IMG/VR virus record: IMGVR_UViG_3300037807_000878
Span: 62,001 to 126,000 of that record
Length of the DNA stretch: 64,000 bases
Direction: 5' to 3' (one strand)
Origin: a virus
Below, piece after piece: positions 27,138 to 35,067 of the stretch. The stretch's first letter is position 1; every line of letters begins with the position of its first letter. The translations under genes were made by a program, and so were the position numbers. The notes below the pieces were generated by a model. It saw only the letters and a list, made by a program, of their open reading frames with translations. It was not told the origin of the DNA and searched no databases.

Positions 27138-28856
27138 TTACCTAAAAAGTTTGTTGACAGAGCTTAATTGCTCGTCAGCTAAAGAGATTAATTCCTGATC
27201 GACTACAACGGTAGCGTTCGAGAATACATCACATAAGTTGTTATATTGTACACAACTATTAGTATTGTCAATTGTTAAAGCATTTTCAGAGGCTTTTTTC
27301 TGTATACCTTTTGTCTTTGACAACAATTTTCCTACTCTACTCGACACTAAACCTAAACCTATTGTACTGATTAAGGGATTTTCCGCCACAAAACGTAACG
27401 CGCCAGGGATTTTTTTCCCTTGATGCTGGCGACGATATGCCTCTGCGGATAAGCCATAAGAAGCTCCTAAGCCTACCAAGCCATGCTTTAACCACTTTGC
27501 ATGCTTTTCTATATTATAATAAGAAGCAACTTTCTCACCTCTCATAGTATGCTTGGCTAATTCATAACCACCAATAGCCCCTAATACTTTAGCTGGTTGT
27601 ATATTAAGAAGGTTTTTTATAACACCAGATGGGATCTTAGCGGCTGCTGCTCTGTATCCCCCATAAAGTAAACCTGCGCGTAATAAAAGAGCTAAAACAG
27701 CTGGAAACTTTTCTATATCTTTAGGAACCTTAACATCTAAACTTGTTAACCTAGTCTCACCTAACTCGGCTATATTAGCCATTTCCTTGCTAATTTGTCT
27801 AGCGACAGTTTTTAAGGCTCCTTCACTAGATCTAAGAGGGTTACGGTTTAGTAATACGTCACTAACAGCGTCTTGGGTATTCTCAGTTGTAGCTGTTTTT
27901 TCTAATACAGAAATGAGCTCATCCGCTATATCATAGAACTCTATAGTAGGTGTTTGGAGGAACCTATTAAGTCCCTCAAAAGAAGAACCTTCTTTATATA
28001 GAGTCTCAGCTAATTTTTCATTTTCTTGTGATAGGGCAATATATTGAAACTCTTTTGGTGTAAAACAGAAGCCATTTATAAAACTACTAGCCATGGCTTC
28101 GTTCAGGCCTCCCGCAGCAAACTTCTTTAGATCTGTTAGGCTTGCTTGCTTAAATAGCTTTTCTCTCGGAGTGAAATATAAATCAGAGCAAGCTAGGAAG
28201 CCTTCCACTAACTCTTCTTCTGAAAGCTCATGTATATGGTCGTCTACAATCTCTTCTGAGGCCACCTTTTTGATAGACCAAACTGTTTTATCTGCTGGAT
28301 TAGGTGTTTCAGAAATGTCAAAGAAATCAGGATATCTATTAATGGCATAGCATAACTTACCCTCTACCTCTTGATTCATGTGATGCTTCATATGTTCGCA
28401 TCTATCAGCGGTTTTGAAGACTTTCTGGCTACATACACTACATTCTTCGTACGGCACGCGACACCCCATAGAGAACCCCACTGGTTGCCCAGCATCAGCT
28501 TTTTCCGCTATATCGGGAGCTAAATCTCTATATACTTTAATAACCAACTCAACGCGCCGCATCTTAGGATTATATGAAGCAAGCACAACGTCACCTAAAG
28601 ATTTGCGTGGGTCTTTATTCTTATGCCTTCGATATACTTTTGCATTATAAAAACTTTTATATGTCTTCTTTAAAGACTCTTCTGGAAAATAATCACCCCA
28701 ATTATTTGGTCCATACAACTCCCCTGCTACAACTGCTGGTATATGTAAGTATACAGCGCGTTTGTCTGGAATTAGATTACGTAAAAAAAGGTCAACCTGC
28801 GGATTAGAAGATGCCTTGGTTGTTTCTTGGCTAGGTAAATCTTTTTTTACTGACAT
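27138..28856 (-). CDS. Prohead-protease-like protein with extra C-terminal region
   Basis: 572 residues. The N-terminal ~200 residues show a layout like prohead maturation proteases: a His in VYRRHKNKDP (about 74-83), a GDVVLASYNP strand, and PVGFSMGCRV (about 126-135) with the candidate catalytic Ser. Four cysteines and several histidines (ECSVCSQKVF, DRCEHMKHH) just after could bind zinc. The C-terminal half has Gly/Ala hydrophobic stretches (about 380-440 and 470-500) and is unassigned, possibly a scaffold or internal-virion part. The start overlaps the upstream stop (TAATG). The protease call is moderate; the position next to scaffold and capsid genes is the best support. Confidence 0.5.
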   Translation of the reverse strand: MSVKKDLPSQETTKASSNPQVDLFLRNLIPDKRAVYLHIPAVVAGELYGPNNWGDYFPEESLKKTYKSFYNAKVYRRHKNKDPRKSLGDVVLASYNPKMRRVELVIKVYRDLAPDIAEKADAGQPVGFSMGCRVPYEECSVCSQKVFKTADRCEHMKHHMNQEVEGKLCYAINRYPDFFDISETPNPADKTVWSIKKVASEEIVDDHIHELSEEELVEGFLACSDLYFTPREKLFKQASLTDLKKFAAGGLNEAMASSFINGFCFTPKEFQYIALSQENEKLAETLYKEGSSFEGLNRFLQTPTIEFYDIADELISVLEKTATTENTQDAVSDVLLNRNPLRSSEGALKTVARQISKEMANIAELGETRLTSLDVKVPKDIEKFPAVLALLLRAGLLYGGYRAAAAKIPSGVIKNLLNIQPAKVLGAIGGYELAKHTMRGEKVASYYNIEKHAKWLKHGLVGLGASYGLSAEAYRRQHQGKKIPGALRFVAENPLISTIGLGLVSSRVGKLLSKTKGIQKKASENALTIDNTNSCVQYNNLCDVFSNATVVVDQELISLADEQLSSVNKLFR

Positions 28857-29449
28857 TATAAGAGTCCTTCAAGAAAGGTTTCAAATGAATTGTCTTCTAT
28901 CGGATCAGAGGCGTACTTTTGATTATGAGCATCTTCTTTCATATGTTGCTCAGATAACAGTTTTGCCTTATCTACTAAAGCATCGCCTAGATTTATTAAT
29001 GGGTTACCTGTGCTTCTAGCTGGCGCCATTGGTGTTCCTTTCTCCATAGAGATGGCCTGTTCTACCGATGTTAATGGTAGCTGAATACCTTTAGGGTGGC
29101 TACCATGCATTTGCTCTATGTGATCCATTTTTTGATCTATAATTGTTTTAGCTATTAAATAATTACTTGCCATATGAGGTGCTGTATGCAGCAAAGTTCC
29201 ATAGACTTCCGCTAGCAATTTATGCTGATTTTCTGGATAAGACTGTTTAAGCTTCTTAAGGACAGAGTGCTGCGCTATCGCTCTGGTTATAGAGGTGCCT
29301 ATACCTCCACCCACGCCTAAAGCCGCTCCTATTACAATAGCCGGTTTATATAGCTTATCAAAAAGAGAACTAAGCTGTGACGCTTTTGTAGCTTCTTTAC
29401 TAATACCTTCTGAGGTACTTATTAAAATAGTGTGTTCTAAATTTTTCAT
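28856..29449 (-). CDS. Unknown virion-block protein with Gly-rich hydrophobic segment
   Basis: 197 residues from the ATG at 29449; a longer frame to 29512 would overlap the upstream gene heavily. A hydrophobic glycine-rich segment (AIVIGAALGVGGGIGTSI, about 33-50) could insert in a membrane. The rest is helical, with several His and Met. It contains SKEATKAS near the N-terminus, similar to the KEA peptides of neighbours. Role unknown. Confidence 0.6.
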   Translation of the reverse strand: MKNLEHTILISTSEGISKEATKASQLSSLFDKLYKPAIVIGAALGVGGGIGTSITRAIAQHSVLKKLKQSYPENQHKLLAEVYGTLLHTAPHMASNYLIAKTIIDQKMDHIEQMHGSHPKGIQLPLTSVEQAISMEKGTPMAPARSTGNPLINLGDALVDKAKLLSEQHMKEDAHNQKYASDPIEDNSFETFLEGLL

Positions 29450-29450
29450 T

Positions 29451-29879
29451 TTAAAAATTAGGTGTTTTCCATGCTTTGGACGAAACGGCGCCGCTGATGG
29501 CTCCACCCGCAATCCAGCCTGGTTTAGATAGCGCGACTTTACCTACTTTGACGCTTCCCTTTCCTACGCTTTTTATAGTCCCTGGAAGAGTTTTAGCCAC
29601 TTTAACGCCTGTTTTGTAAGTAGTTCGTGCGGCCCAATTAACCGCAGGAGCTGCGCGGCCAAACATTTTACCGGACGCTGCAGTGCCCGCTTTACTTATA
29701 ACTCGTCCTGCGTTATGTACAACTCTTCTGGCTGATACACCAGCGGATCGGCCAAAAACTTTCCCGATGCCTTTACCTACTGTTTTTGCGGCAGCGCCTA
29801 GAAAGAAAGCTTCTTTTTCTAAAGCCTCTTCTATATTTCGATGAGCTGTTTTTAATAGCTCAGTCTTTAAATTAATCAA
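29451..29879 (-). CDS. Basic Gly/Ala/Lys-rich virion protein with EKEAF peptide
   Basis: 142 residues, starting with TTG behind GGGGGAG and overlapping the upstream stop by 8 bases. After a short acidic leader ending ALEKEAFF (about 19-26) the protein is strongly basic and rich in Gly, Ala, Lys and Val, with few acidic residues. It resembles the C-terminus of the 581-residue protein (13170-14915). This suggests a DNA-associated internal head protein whose leader might be removed at EKEA. That processing is a hypothesis. Confidence 0.6.
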   Translation of the reverse strand: MINLKTELLKTAHRNIEEALEKEAFFLGAAAKTVGKGIGKVFGRSAGVSARRVVHNAGRVISKAGTAASGKMFGRAAPAVNWAARTTYKTGVKVAKTLPGTIKSVGKGSVKVGKVALSKPGWIAGGAISGAVSSKAWKTPNF

Positions 29880-30702
29880 CCTCTATCTCCCCCCTGAGGT
29901 GAGAGTTAATACCTTCAACAACATATCGAATAGATTCTCTGATTTTCATATAACCTTCATTCTGCACTTCCATGCGATCATGCTGCCTCACCAGGGTATT
30001 TAATTCTTTAACCATGGAACGGCCTCCTTGAAACTTGTCTACTGGAATAGGCTCAGAATACATAAGCATACTGTCTGGCAAAGCTGCTTGATCAGCTATG
30101 TCTCTACCCGCTATTGAGTTACAGCAAGCACATGTAATGTATGCTGCTGTTTTTGCTAGAGCAGGTTCTTCTTGCTTAATGTACGCGACTATCTCAGGAG
30201 CAGACACATCTTCGGATAGTAAAGCCTCTTTTATGATGCTATAAACTTTATTATAACCGTCTTCTATATCTTGAGATGTCTTATTGATCGAATCCTCTAA
30301 TTCGCTTAAGTCTAACTCTAGACGCTCTTTTGACTCTATTAAAAAATCGCCGCTAAATTGATTATTTCCGCTAAAGGTCTCCTCCTTATCGGCAAACTTT
30401 CTCTCGTACGTCCATGTGGAAGAGGCTCTCTTTACTGTAGAGGCATCCTCAAATTCAGAATTAGCTTCTATCGATATTTGAGATGGGTCTACCATGTCAA
30501 ACTCAAAGGCCCCTTTTGGTCCATTTTCTGAGTACATTCTAATTTGTACTTCTTTATTAACCAACTGTGCAACACGTTCTATCTCATAGCTTTGTAAGGA
30601 ACTATCTTCTGAAACTTTCTTAGTTAGATTATGTAAAGTATCTAACCCAGCCAAAAAATCAGCCGCTACATCGTCTGCTATTAATTGTAATCTATCAGTC
30701 AT
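29872..30702 (-). CDS. Unknown first gene of the virion operon
   Basis: 276 residues from the ATG at 30702. An upstream frame to 30777 would run through the divergent promoter region and is unlikely. Mostly helical and acidic with a CACC cluster (about 189-192). No domain recognised. It begins the minus-strand virion block, nine bases after a TACAAT box on the minus strand (30712-30717). Confidence 0.6.
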   Translation of the reverse strand: MTDRLQLIADDVAADFLAGLDTLHNLTKKVSEDSSLQSYEIERVAQLVNKEVQIRMYSENGPKGAFEFDMVDPSQISIEANSEFEDASTVKRASSTWTYERKFADKEETFSGNNQFSGDFLIESKERLELDLSELEDSINKTSQDIEDGYNKVYSIIKEALLSEDVSAPEIVAYIKQEEPALAKTAAYITCACCNSIAGRDIADQAALPDSMLMYSEPIPVDKFQGGRSMVKELNTLVRQHDRMEVQNEGYMKIRESIRYVVEGINSHLRGEIEVD

Positions 30703-30806
30703 AACGTATTTATTGTACCAAAGGTTTGTGAAATAAAAAATGTACCTATTAAATGGTATAAAATTATATCTAAACATCCTAGTTTAACAAAAACGGAGAA
30801 AAACAA
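30703..30806. promoter_or_regulatory. Divergent promoter region between the virion operon and the GC-rich orphan
   Basis: Plus strand: AAAAATGTA (30736-30744) and TATAAA (30757-30762), then a 44-base leader with CGGAG before the ATG at 30807. Minus strand: TACAAT (30712-30717), nine bases before the ATG at 30702. The AAAAATGTA box is shared by other divergent regions in this window. Confidence 0.5.
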
Positions 30807-31589
30807 ATGGGTAAACAAAACAAACTACCGGTTTGTGAAGTAATACTTCACAAGCCTTTCGAGGCCATAACAGCGATTGACCCCGTACTGGGGGAACATT
30901 TCTATAACCTCAAAAAGCGATGCTCTATAGAAGTAGAGCGGCTTCGCTTTTTTAATAAAGAGTTACTGAAGAGGTTATTCAGTGACACTCACCTCACGCT
31001 TCAAGGCCGCGTGCGCGAGCACGGAGGCTTTAAAGTTATAGAAGGCGCGGCGCAAGTACTTTGCACGTCGGAGGGGGCGCCGGTGGCTGGGTCTAGCGCC
31101 CGAAACCCCAAAGCCTTTGGGGCTGCGTTGTGGTACAGGGTCCGAAACGAGCCAGTGTACATCGTTAGAAGTCACGCCGATTTTATCGGTGGTGATGGTA
31201 TGGCAGAAGAGTGCACAGGAGAAAAGTGGGATCCAAAAGCCAAGGCGGCCGGGTTGAGGGGAGTGTGGCGCCGAGAGGTCCCTAAGGAGTGGCGGTTCTT
31301 CAAAGCTGACGTCAACAACTTGGAGCAGCAGCTCCGAGAAGGTTGCTTAGCCACGGAGGAGAAGCGCCTAGTAAACTTCTCCTCGGAGACGTTGAAGGGC
31401 GCTATCGAGGCGTCCTTTGATAAGGCGCAGTGTGTTGGCTGTAACCATATACATTATGGTTTGCTGACATTGCCTCCCGGTGTAGCTCAGCCGGAAAGGA
31501 ATCGCACGCGAAGGAGCGCTATTGAGCTTATAGCTTCTTATAATGCCGCTTCAGGAAAGTGGCGTAAACGCTTTAAGCCGTTGAAATAG
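30807..31589 (+). CDS. Orphan protein of contrasting base composition
   Basis: 260 residues, not recognised. The gene is visibly richer in G and C than everything around it, especially 31000-31440, suggesting recent transfer. It is Arg/Glu/Trp-rich with a CVGCNHIH cluster (about 211-218), a possible metal site, and a basic C-terminus. It is insulated: its own promoter upstream and a strong terminator directly after the stop. This layout is that of a moron-type cargo gene. The function is unknown; the Cys/His cluster and basic tail allow nucleic-acid binding as one possibility. Confidence 0.75.
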   Translation: MGKQNKLPVCEVILHKPFEAITAIDPVLGEHFYNLKKRCSIEVERLRFFNKELLKRLFSDTHLTLQGRVREHGGFKVIEGAAQVLCTSEGAPVAGSSARNPKAFGAALWYRVRNEPVYIVRSHADFIGGDGMAEECTGEKWDPKAKAAGLRGVWRREVPKEWRFFKADVNNLEQQLREGCLATEEKRLVNFSSETLKGAIEASFDKAQCVGCNHIHYGLLTLPPGVAQPERNRTRRSAIELIASYNAASGKWRKRFKPLK

Positions 31590-31590
31590 T

Positions 31591-31631
31591 AAAAAAAAGA
31601 GAGCTGTGTATATACATAGCTCTCTTTTTTT
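31591..31631. terminator. Strong (bidirectional-looking) intrinsic terminator
   Basis: The stem GAGAGCT / AGCTCTC is flanked by an A run on the left and a T run on the right, with loop GTGTATATACAT. The A and T runs let it work in both directions. It separates the GC-rich orphan from recA. Confidence 0.85.
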
Positions 31632-31633
31632 GC

Positions 31634-31639
31634 TAAACT
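31634..31639 (+). promoter_or_regulatory. -10-like box TAAACT just upstream of recA
   Basis: TAAACT is followed by seven bases and then the recA ATG, with no Shine-Dalgarno sequence between. It follows the leaderless spacing seen at 33171, 39099, 46310, 59111, 60384 and 60645, but the hexamer is a weaker match. Confidence 0.4.
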
Positions 31640-31646
31640 ATCTACT

Positions 31647-32645
31647 ATGGCTATACGTAAAAAGAAGAAAAGCAGCTTACATGATAAGCTAGATACATTA
31701 AAAAATAAACACGGTGCTCAGCATTTTACCGATAGCACTAATTGCGATGAAGTAGAGCGTATACCCTCGGGCTTATTTTCTATTGATTACGCTACCGGTG
31801 GGGGTCTTCCTCTAGGGAAGATCGTAGAAATGTTTGGGCCAGAGTCTTCAGGGAAAACATCTATGGCAATGCATTTTGCTGCTCAAGCACAAGCACAGGG
31901 CAAGCTTGTATGCTACATTGATGCTGAAATCGGTTTTAACTATGACTTCGCTAAACAGGTGGGTTTGAGTACAGACCCCGATAAGTTTGTATTAGTGCAA
32001 CCTCAGTATGGAGAGGAGGCGCTAGATATATGTCTTGAGATGCTAGATGTAGAAAATATGGGTGTCATTGTTGTAGATAGTATCCCGGCATTAGTTCCTC
32101 GTGCTGTAGTAGAGGGGGATGTAGGGGATGCGCATATTGGTCTGTTAGCAAGAGCGCTGTCACAGTTCTGCCCTATGATTGTAAAAAAGTTAGATGAATC
32201 TAAGTGCTCAATCATTTTTATTAATCAGATCCGTGAAAAAATCGGTGTTATGTTTGGCTCACCTGAAACTACGCCTGGCGGAAGAGCTATGAAATTTTAC
32301 TCAGCAATGCGTATGCGCGTTAAAAAGCGTAAGTTTATTGAGAAAGAGGGGGAGCCTATAGGAATGAGAGCCGAGATGCATGTTGTTAAAAATAAAACTG
32401 CACCTCCTTTTAGAAAAGCAGAGTACGAACTTTTCTTTGGTACAGGCTTCTCTAAAGAAAGTGACCTTGTGGAAAACGCCTTGGCGAGAGGCATCTTTAC
32501 TAAGAAAGGTTCATGGCTTTTCTATAATAAAACAGATAAGGAGCAGATACAACTAGGACAAGGCGCCCTTGCTGTAGGCAAACTTTTAGAGGATAACCCT
32601 GAAATGTTTAAAGAAATATGGGATAAAGTTGAAGATAAGGCTTGA
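31647..32645 (+). CDS. recA: RecA-family recombinase
   Basis: 332 residues. This is a complete RecA core: Walker A GPESSGKT (64-71), the YIDAE strand, Walker B GVIVVDSIPAL, loop L1-like AHIGLLARALSQF, then FINQIREKIGVMFGSPETTPGGRA, the diagnostic RecA L2 region. It should form filaments on ssDNA and drive strand exchange for phage recombination and replication restart, working with the SSB and RecB-like nuclease of this genome. It is closer to bacterial RecA than to T4 UvsX by these motifs. The short basic N-terminal extension (KKKKSS) precedes the usual core. It is preceded by a strong terminator, so it has its own transcript. Confidence 0.95.
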   Translation: MAIRKKKKSSLHDKLDTLKNKHGAQHFTDSTNCDEVERIPSGLFSIDYATGGGLPLGKIVEMFGPESSGKTSMAMHFAAQAQAQGKLVCYIDAEIGFNYDFAKQVGLSTDPDKFVLVQPQYGEEALDICLEMLDVENMGVIVVDSIPALVPRAVVEGDVGDAHIGLLARALSQFCPMIVKKLDESKCSIIFINQIREKIGVMFGSPETTPGGRAMKFYSAMRMRVKKRKFIEKEGEPIGMRAEMHVVKNKTAPPFRKAEYELFFGTGFSKESDLVENALARGIFTKKGSWLFYNKTDKEQIQLGQGALAVGKLLEDNPEMFKEIWDKVEDKA

Positions 32646-32676
32646 TTTTAAAAAATATCTTTGGTAAAACTTACAC

Positions 32677-32892
32677 ATGGCACAATACGCAGAAGAAAGT
32701 GATTTCCTTTTATTAATATCTTACTCCACAATAGGTGATGAATGGGAGGAAGCAGCCCGTAGTTCAGATTATGGTGAGATTGAAACAGCGCTCCAAGAAC
32801 TCTCCGATAGTGTACAGCACTATGCTATCGTAAGAGTTGAAGATTGTGGAGAGCCTTTAGCACCGGAAGAGGCTGAAGAATACGAATATTAA
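32677..32892 (+). CDS. Small acidic unknown protein
   Basis: 71 residues, strongly acidic (C-terminal EEAEEYEY), with no recognised domain. It lies between recA and the first tRNA and probably shares the recA transcript. Small acidic proteins of phages often inhibit host DNA-binding enzymes by mimicry; nothing here proves that. Confidence 0.55.
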   Translation: MAQYAEESDFLLLISYSTIGDEWEEAARSSDYGEIETALQELSDSVQHYAIVRVEDCGEPLAPEEAEEYEY

Positions 32893-32898
32893 TAGTGA

Positions 32899-32975
32899 AG
32901 GCCCTTAGCTTAATTGGTTAAAGCAGCAAACTCATAATTTGTTGAGTCTCGGTTCAAGTCCGAGGGGGCCTACCA
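32899..32975 (+). tRNA. tRNA-Ile2 (CAU anticodon, predicted lysidine-modified, reads AUA)
   Basis: Cloverleaf with a 7-base acceptor (AGGCCCT with GGGGCCT), T arm CTCGG-TTCAAGT-CCGAG and encoded CCA. The anticodon is CAU in loop CTCATAA. CAU could mean Met, but the acceptor and D arm (GGCCCTTAGCT) closely match bacterial tRNA-Ile2, whose C34 is converted to lysidine by host TilS. AUA is a common codon in this AT-rich genome. Confidence 0.85.
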
Positions 32976-32983
32976 CTATCTTT

Positions 32984-33060
32984 GGGGGTGTAACTCAGGT
33001 GGTTAGAGTGTGGTTCTTATATAGCTAAAGTCGGGGGTTCAAGTCCTCCCACCCCTACCA
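32984..33060 (+). tRNA. tRNA-Ile (UAU anticodon)
   Basis: Acceptor GGGGGTG with CACCCCT (one G.U pair), T arm with TTCAAGT and encoded CCA. The anticodon arm is TGGTT-CTTATAT-AGCTA, which includes two G.U pairs and gives anticodon UAU for AUA. It lies eight bases after another AUA-reading tRNA, which is unusual duplication of one decoding task. Confidence 0.8.
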
Positions 33061-33120
33061 AATAACTAGATGGACTTAATCGTAAGATAAGCTGACCCGA
33101 ATAAGAACCGGCATCTAGGA

Positions 33121-33154
33121 TAGCCTAAGCAGTAATGTTTGGGCTATTTTTTGT
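33121..33154 (+). terminator. Intrinsic terminator after the tRNA pair
   Basis: An 8-base stem, TAGCCTAA with TTTGGGCTA (one G.U), followed by a run of T. It closes the recA-tRNA transcript just before the next promoter. Confidence 0.65.
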
Positions 33155-33170
33155 TTAAATAGATCCTAAG

Positions 33171-33176
33171 TATAAT
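33171..33176 (+). promoter_or_regulatory. -10 box TATAAT, leaderless spacing
   Basis: TATAAT, then CAAGTA, then the ATG at 33183. There is no room for a ribosome binding site, so the mRNA would start at or next to the start codon. Confidence 0.6.
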
Positions 33177-33182
33177 CAAGTA

Positions 33183-33899
33183 ATGACTTATTCATCCTCT
33201 ACTTATCCTAACCCACCTCAAGATGATACTCATGTATCAGTAGATAACTTTCCTGCTACACAAACTGTAGATGGTTCTGTAGACGCTAATGTTACATTTC
33301 CCGTCACACAGACTGTTGACGGCTCGATTTCAGTAGATAACTTTCCTGCTACACAAACTGTAGATGGTTCTGTAGACGCTAATGTTACATTTCCCGTCAC
33401 ACAGACTGTTGACGGCTCGATTTCAGTAGATAACTTTCCTGCTACACAAACTGTAGATGGTTCTGTAGACGCTAATGTTACATTTCCCGTCACACAGACT
33501 GTTGACGGCTCGATTTCAGTTGATAATCTCCCTAGTGATAAGAACTTAAGCACAGTAACTTTGGATTACGCAACCAATGGAGCAAACCCTGTAACAAACG
33601 ACACTCTCATTGCAGCACCTGGGGCTGGAAGTAAAGTTGTTATCTACGGGTATCAGGTAGTTGCACAGGGCACTGGTGCGGGCTCTTCAGGGTCGTGGGT
33701 TATCTCTAATGGAAATGCAGCGAACTCTGACTACAAAGGTTATGGTGTTGTACTTGGGAATGTCCCAACTTCCACGTGTATATCTTTCACCCACGGGGTA
33801 GACCTCAGCGAAAATACTGCGTGCAACATGACTATAACAGAGACCTCTACACAAGTTTATTTAACAGGCGTATTATATTACCGTGTAGAAAGTATTTGA
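33183..33899 (+). CDS. Repeat-stalk fibre protein with C-terminal beta domain
   Basis: 238 residues. After a short N-terminus come three identical 31-residue units (residues 19-111). Each is made of two half-units around NFPATQTVDGS and NVTFPVTQTVDGS, a pattern found in phage head-fibre and tail stalk proteins. The C-terminal ~120 residues form a beta domain (APGAGSKVVIYGYQVV, GVLYYRVE) that is clearly related to the 130-residue protein at 48480-48872. This domain is probably the exposed, ligand-binding or capsid-decorating head of a fibre. It is encoded away from the other virion genes, on its own promoter. Confidence 0.7.
   Translation: MTYSSSTYPNPPQDDTHVSVDNFPATQTVDGSVDANVTFPVTQTVDGSISVDNFPATQTVDGSVDANVTFPVTQTVDGSISVDNFPATQTVDGSVDANVTFPVTQTVDGSISVDNLPSDKNLSTVTLDYATNGANPVTNDTLIAAPGAGSKVVIYGYQVVAQGTGAGSSGSWVISNGNAANSDYKGYGVVLGNVPTSTCISFTHGVDLSENTACNMTITETSTQVYLTGVLYYRVESI
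33237..33515 (+). repeat. Three perfect 93-bp in-frame tandem repeats
   Basis: Units at 33237-33329, 33330-33422 and 33423-33515 appear identical base for base, followed by a degenerate start of a fourth. Identity at silent positions points to recent expansion or ongoing homogenisation by recombination. Confidence 0.9.
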
Positions 33900-33965
33900 C
33901 TTTTGAGTTAACGCTATTCTATAATCCTTTCTTACTAACCCTTCTCTTGTAACCCTTATAGGAAA

Positions 33966-34382
33966 ATGAAGAAACATTTAGAAAGAGAGATTATAGAAGC
34001 TAACCCTATCCTGTATCGAGGTGTTCACCTACCTCCTACTCGATCCCTCATGTATAGAGGTTTCGAATGTGGAGATGGTTGGTTTGCACTTCTCAAAGAA
34101 GCATCTATTAAGACTGAGCGCCTGCTTAAGAAAATGCCAAAAAAAGAAAGACGCAATAACTATGCGATGCATGTCATAAGTAAACATGGCTGCTTACGTA
34201 TCTATATGTCTCTAATTAATGAGCATATAGAAAAACTACTTAGTGAATTAGTAACTACTTCCTTGCATACCTGTGAGATATGTGGCAGTGAAGGTTCGCG
34301 AAATAATGATAAAACCCGTTGTAAAGAACACCATGATGAAGCCTACGCAAGAAAGTTCACCACCAGAACTAAAACTCCCTGA
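33966..34382 (+). CDS. Unknown protein with C-terminal CxxC...CxxxH zinc site
   Basis: 138 residues, basic. CEICGS (about 100-105) and CKEHH (about 119-123) near the C-terminus form a likely treble-clef or HNH-like zinc site, but the central HNH residues are not evident. AGGA five bases upstream of the ATG is a good ribosome site, and TATAAT near 33920 may be its promoter. Possibly a small nucleic-acid-binding protein. Confidence 0.65.
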   Translation: MKKHLEREIIEANPILYRGVHLPPTRSLMYRGFECGDGWFALLKEASIKTERLLKKMPKKERRNNYAMHVISKHGCLRIYMSLINEHIEKLLSELVTTSLHTCEICGSEGSRNNDKTRCKEHHDEAYARKFTTRTKTP

Positions 34383-34626
34383 ACCTGAAAAATTCCAAAC
34401 GGTTCTTATTTACTTCTCTAACGGCACTATAGGTTCTTTTACGGGAAAACCTATAGCAAGTCCAGAAAATGCAGAAAAAGAAAAACTATCTATTACAGAT
34501 ATAAAGTTCCTTCCTCCGCAAGCTTTGCCTGAAGGATGTGTTTTTGAACTTATGGAGGAGTCAGAAAATGAGCTAGACTTGCCAGAAGTCATTGCTGGGG
34601 AAACTTCCGAAGAAAAAACGGAATAA
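34336..34626 (+). CDS. Small acidic unknown protein
   Basis: 96 residues from the ATG at 34336; a further in-frame ATG lies one codon upstream (34333) and longer frames overlap the previous gene more. Pro/Glu-rich at both ends with a short beta core (TVLIYFSNGTIGSF). Not recognised. A terminator follows. Confidence 0.55.
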   Translation: MKPTQESSPPELKLPEPEKFQTVLIYFSNGTIGSFTGKPIASPENAEKEKLSITDIKFLPPQALPEGCVFELMEESENELDLPEVIAGETSEEKTE

Positions 34627-34645
34627 AAGTGTAATCCCCTTAAGG

Positions 34646-34685
34646 ACACAGGACTTAGTATTCTCTAGGTCCTGTGTTTCTTTTT
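34646..34685 (+). terminator. Intrinsic terminator
   Basis: A 13-base stem (one G.U) beginning ACACAGGAC and closing GTCCTGTGT, followed by TTCTTTTT. It separates the acidic gene from the lipoprotein gene. Confidence 0.8.
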
Positions 34686-34688
34686 ATC

Positions 34689-34904
34689 ATGAACAAAACT
34701 AAAATAAAAAACTTTCTCCTTTTAATAGCAATAACTGTAATAAGCTATATATTGTTGTACCTCATCATCAGTTGTTCCAGTGTACATACAACGGAGAAGC
34801 CTTTAAATACAGTTTCTTGCAACTGCGTTGTTCCTGTAATAGCTAAACGTAAGTACAAAGGCCCTGAAGACACACTACCAAATGATACCGATAGACGAAA
34901 CTGA
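34689..34904 (+). CDS. Predicted small lipoprotein
   Basis: 71 residues from the ATG at 34689. The N-terminus has Lys residues, a long hydrophobic run (LLLIAITVISYILLYLI) and then a lipobox-like SC (IISCSS), typical of signal peptidase II substrates. The mature part is short, with a CNC pair and a polar tail. It may be a spanin-like or superinfection-exclusion lipoprotein; neither is proven. Confidence 0.55.
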   Translation: MNKTKIKNFLLLIAITVISYILLYLIISCSSVHTTEKPLNTVSCNCVVPVIAKRKYKGPEDTLPNDTDRRN

Positions 34905-35067
34905 AAAATTCCTAGCCCTTTTAAATGAAATGCTTATGGTGTGGGAAAAAGAAAAAATGAATACAGCTTTTGATAATTTTAAAGACGAAGTAGATTGGAA
35001 AAAAAATAAGGAGCGGTTAAGAGCTTTTATGAAACTAATGAACGAAAATGCAGCAAACGACACTTGA
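34882..35067 (+). CDS. Small charged helical protein
   Basis: 61 residues, nearly all charged helix, overlapping the lipoprotein gene by 23 bases and the deaminase gene by 20. No domain recognised. Tight overlap on both sides supports that it is translated. Confidence 0.5.
   Translation: MIPIDETEKFLALLNEMLMVWEKEKMNTAFDNFKDEVDWKKNKERLRAFMKLMNENAANDT

Noticed and set aside
9014-30702. Many plus-strand open frames opposite the virion genes
   Set aside because: They have no ribosome sites or family features and lie entirely opposite strong minus-strand genes, so they are antisense shadows.
32899-32975. Elongator tRNA-Met
   Set aside because: The CAU anticodon fits, but the acceptor and D arm resemble tRNA-Ile2 much more closely. 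The alternative is kept in the feature note.
33237-33515. CRISPR-like array
   Set aside because: The repeats are contiguous, with no spacers, in frame, and encode a protein stalk.
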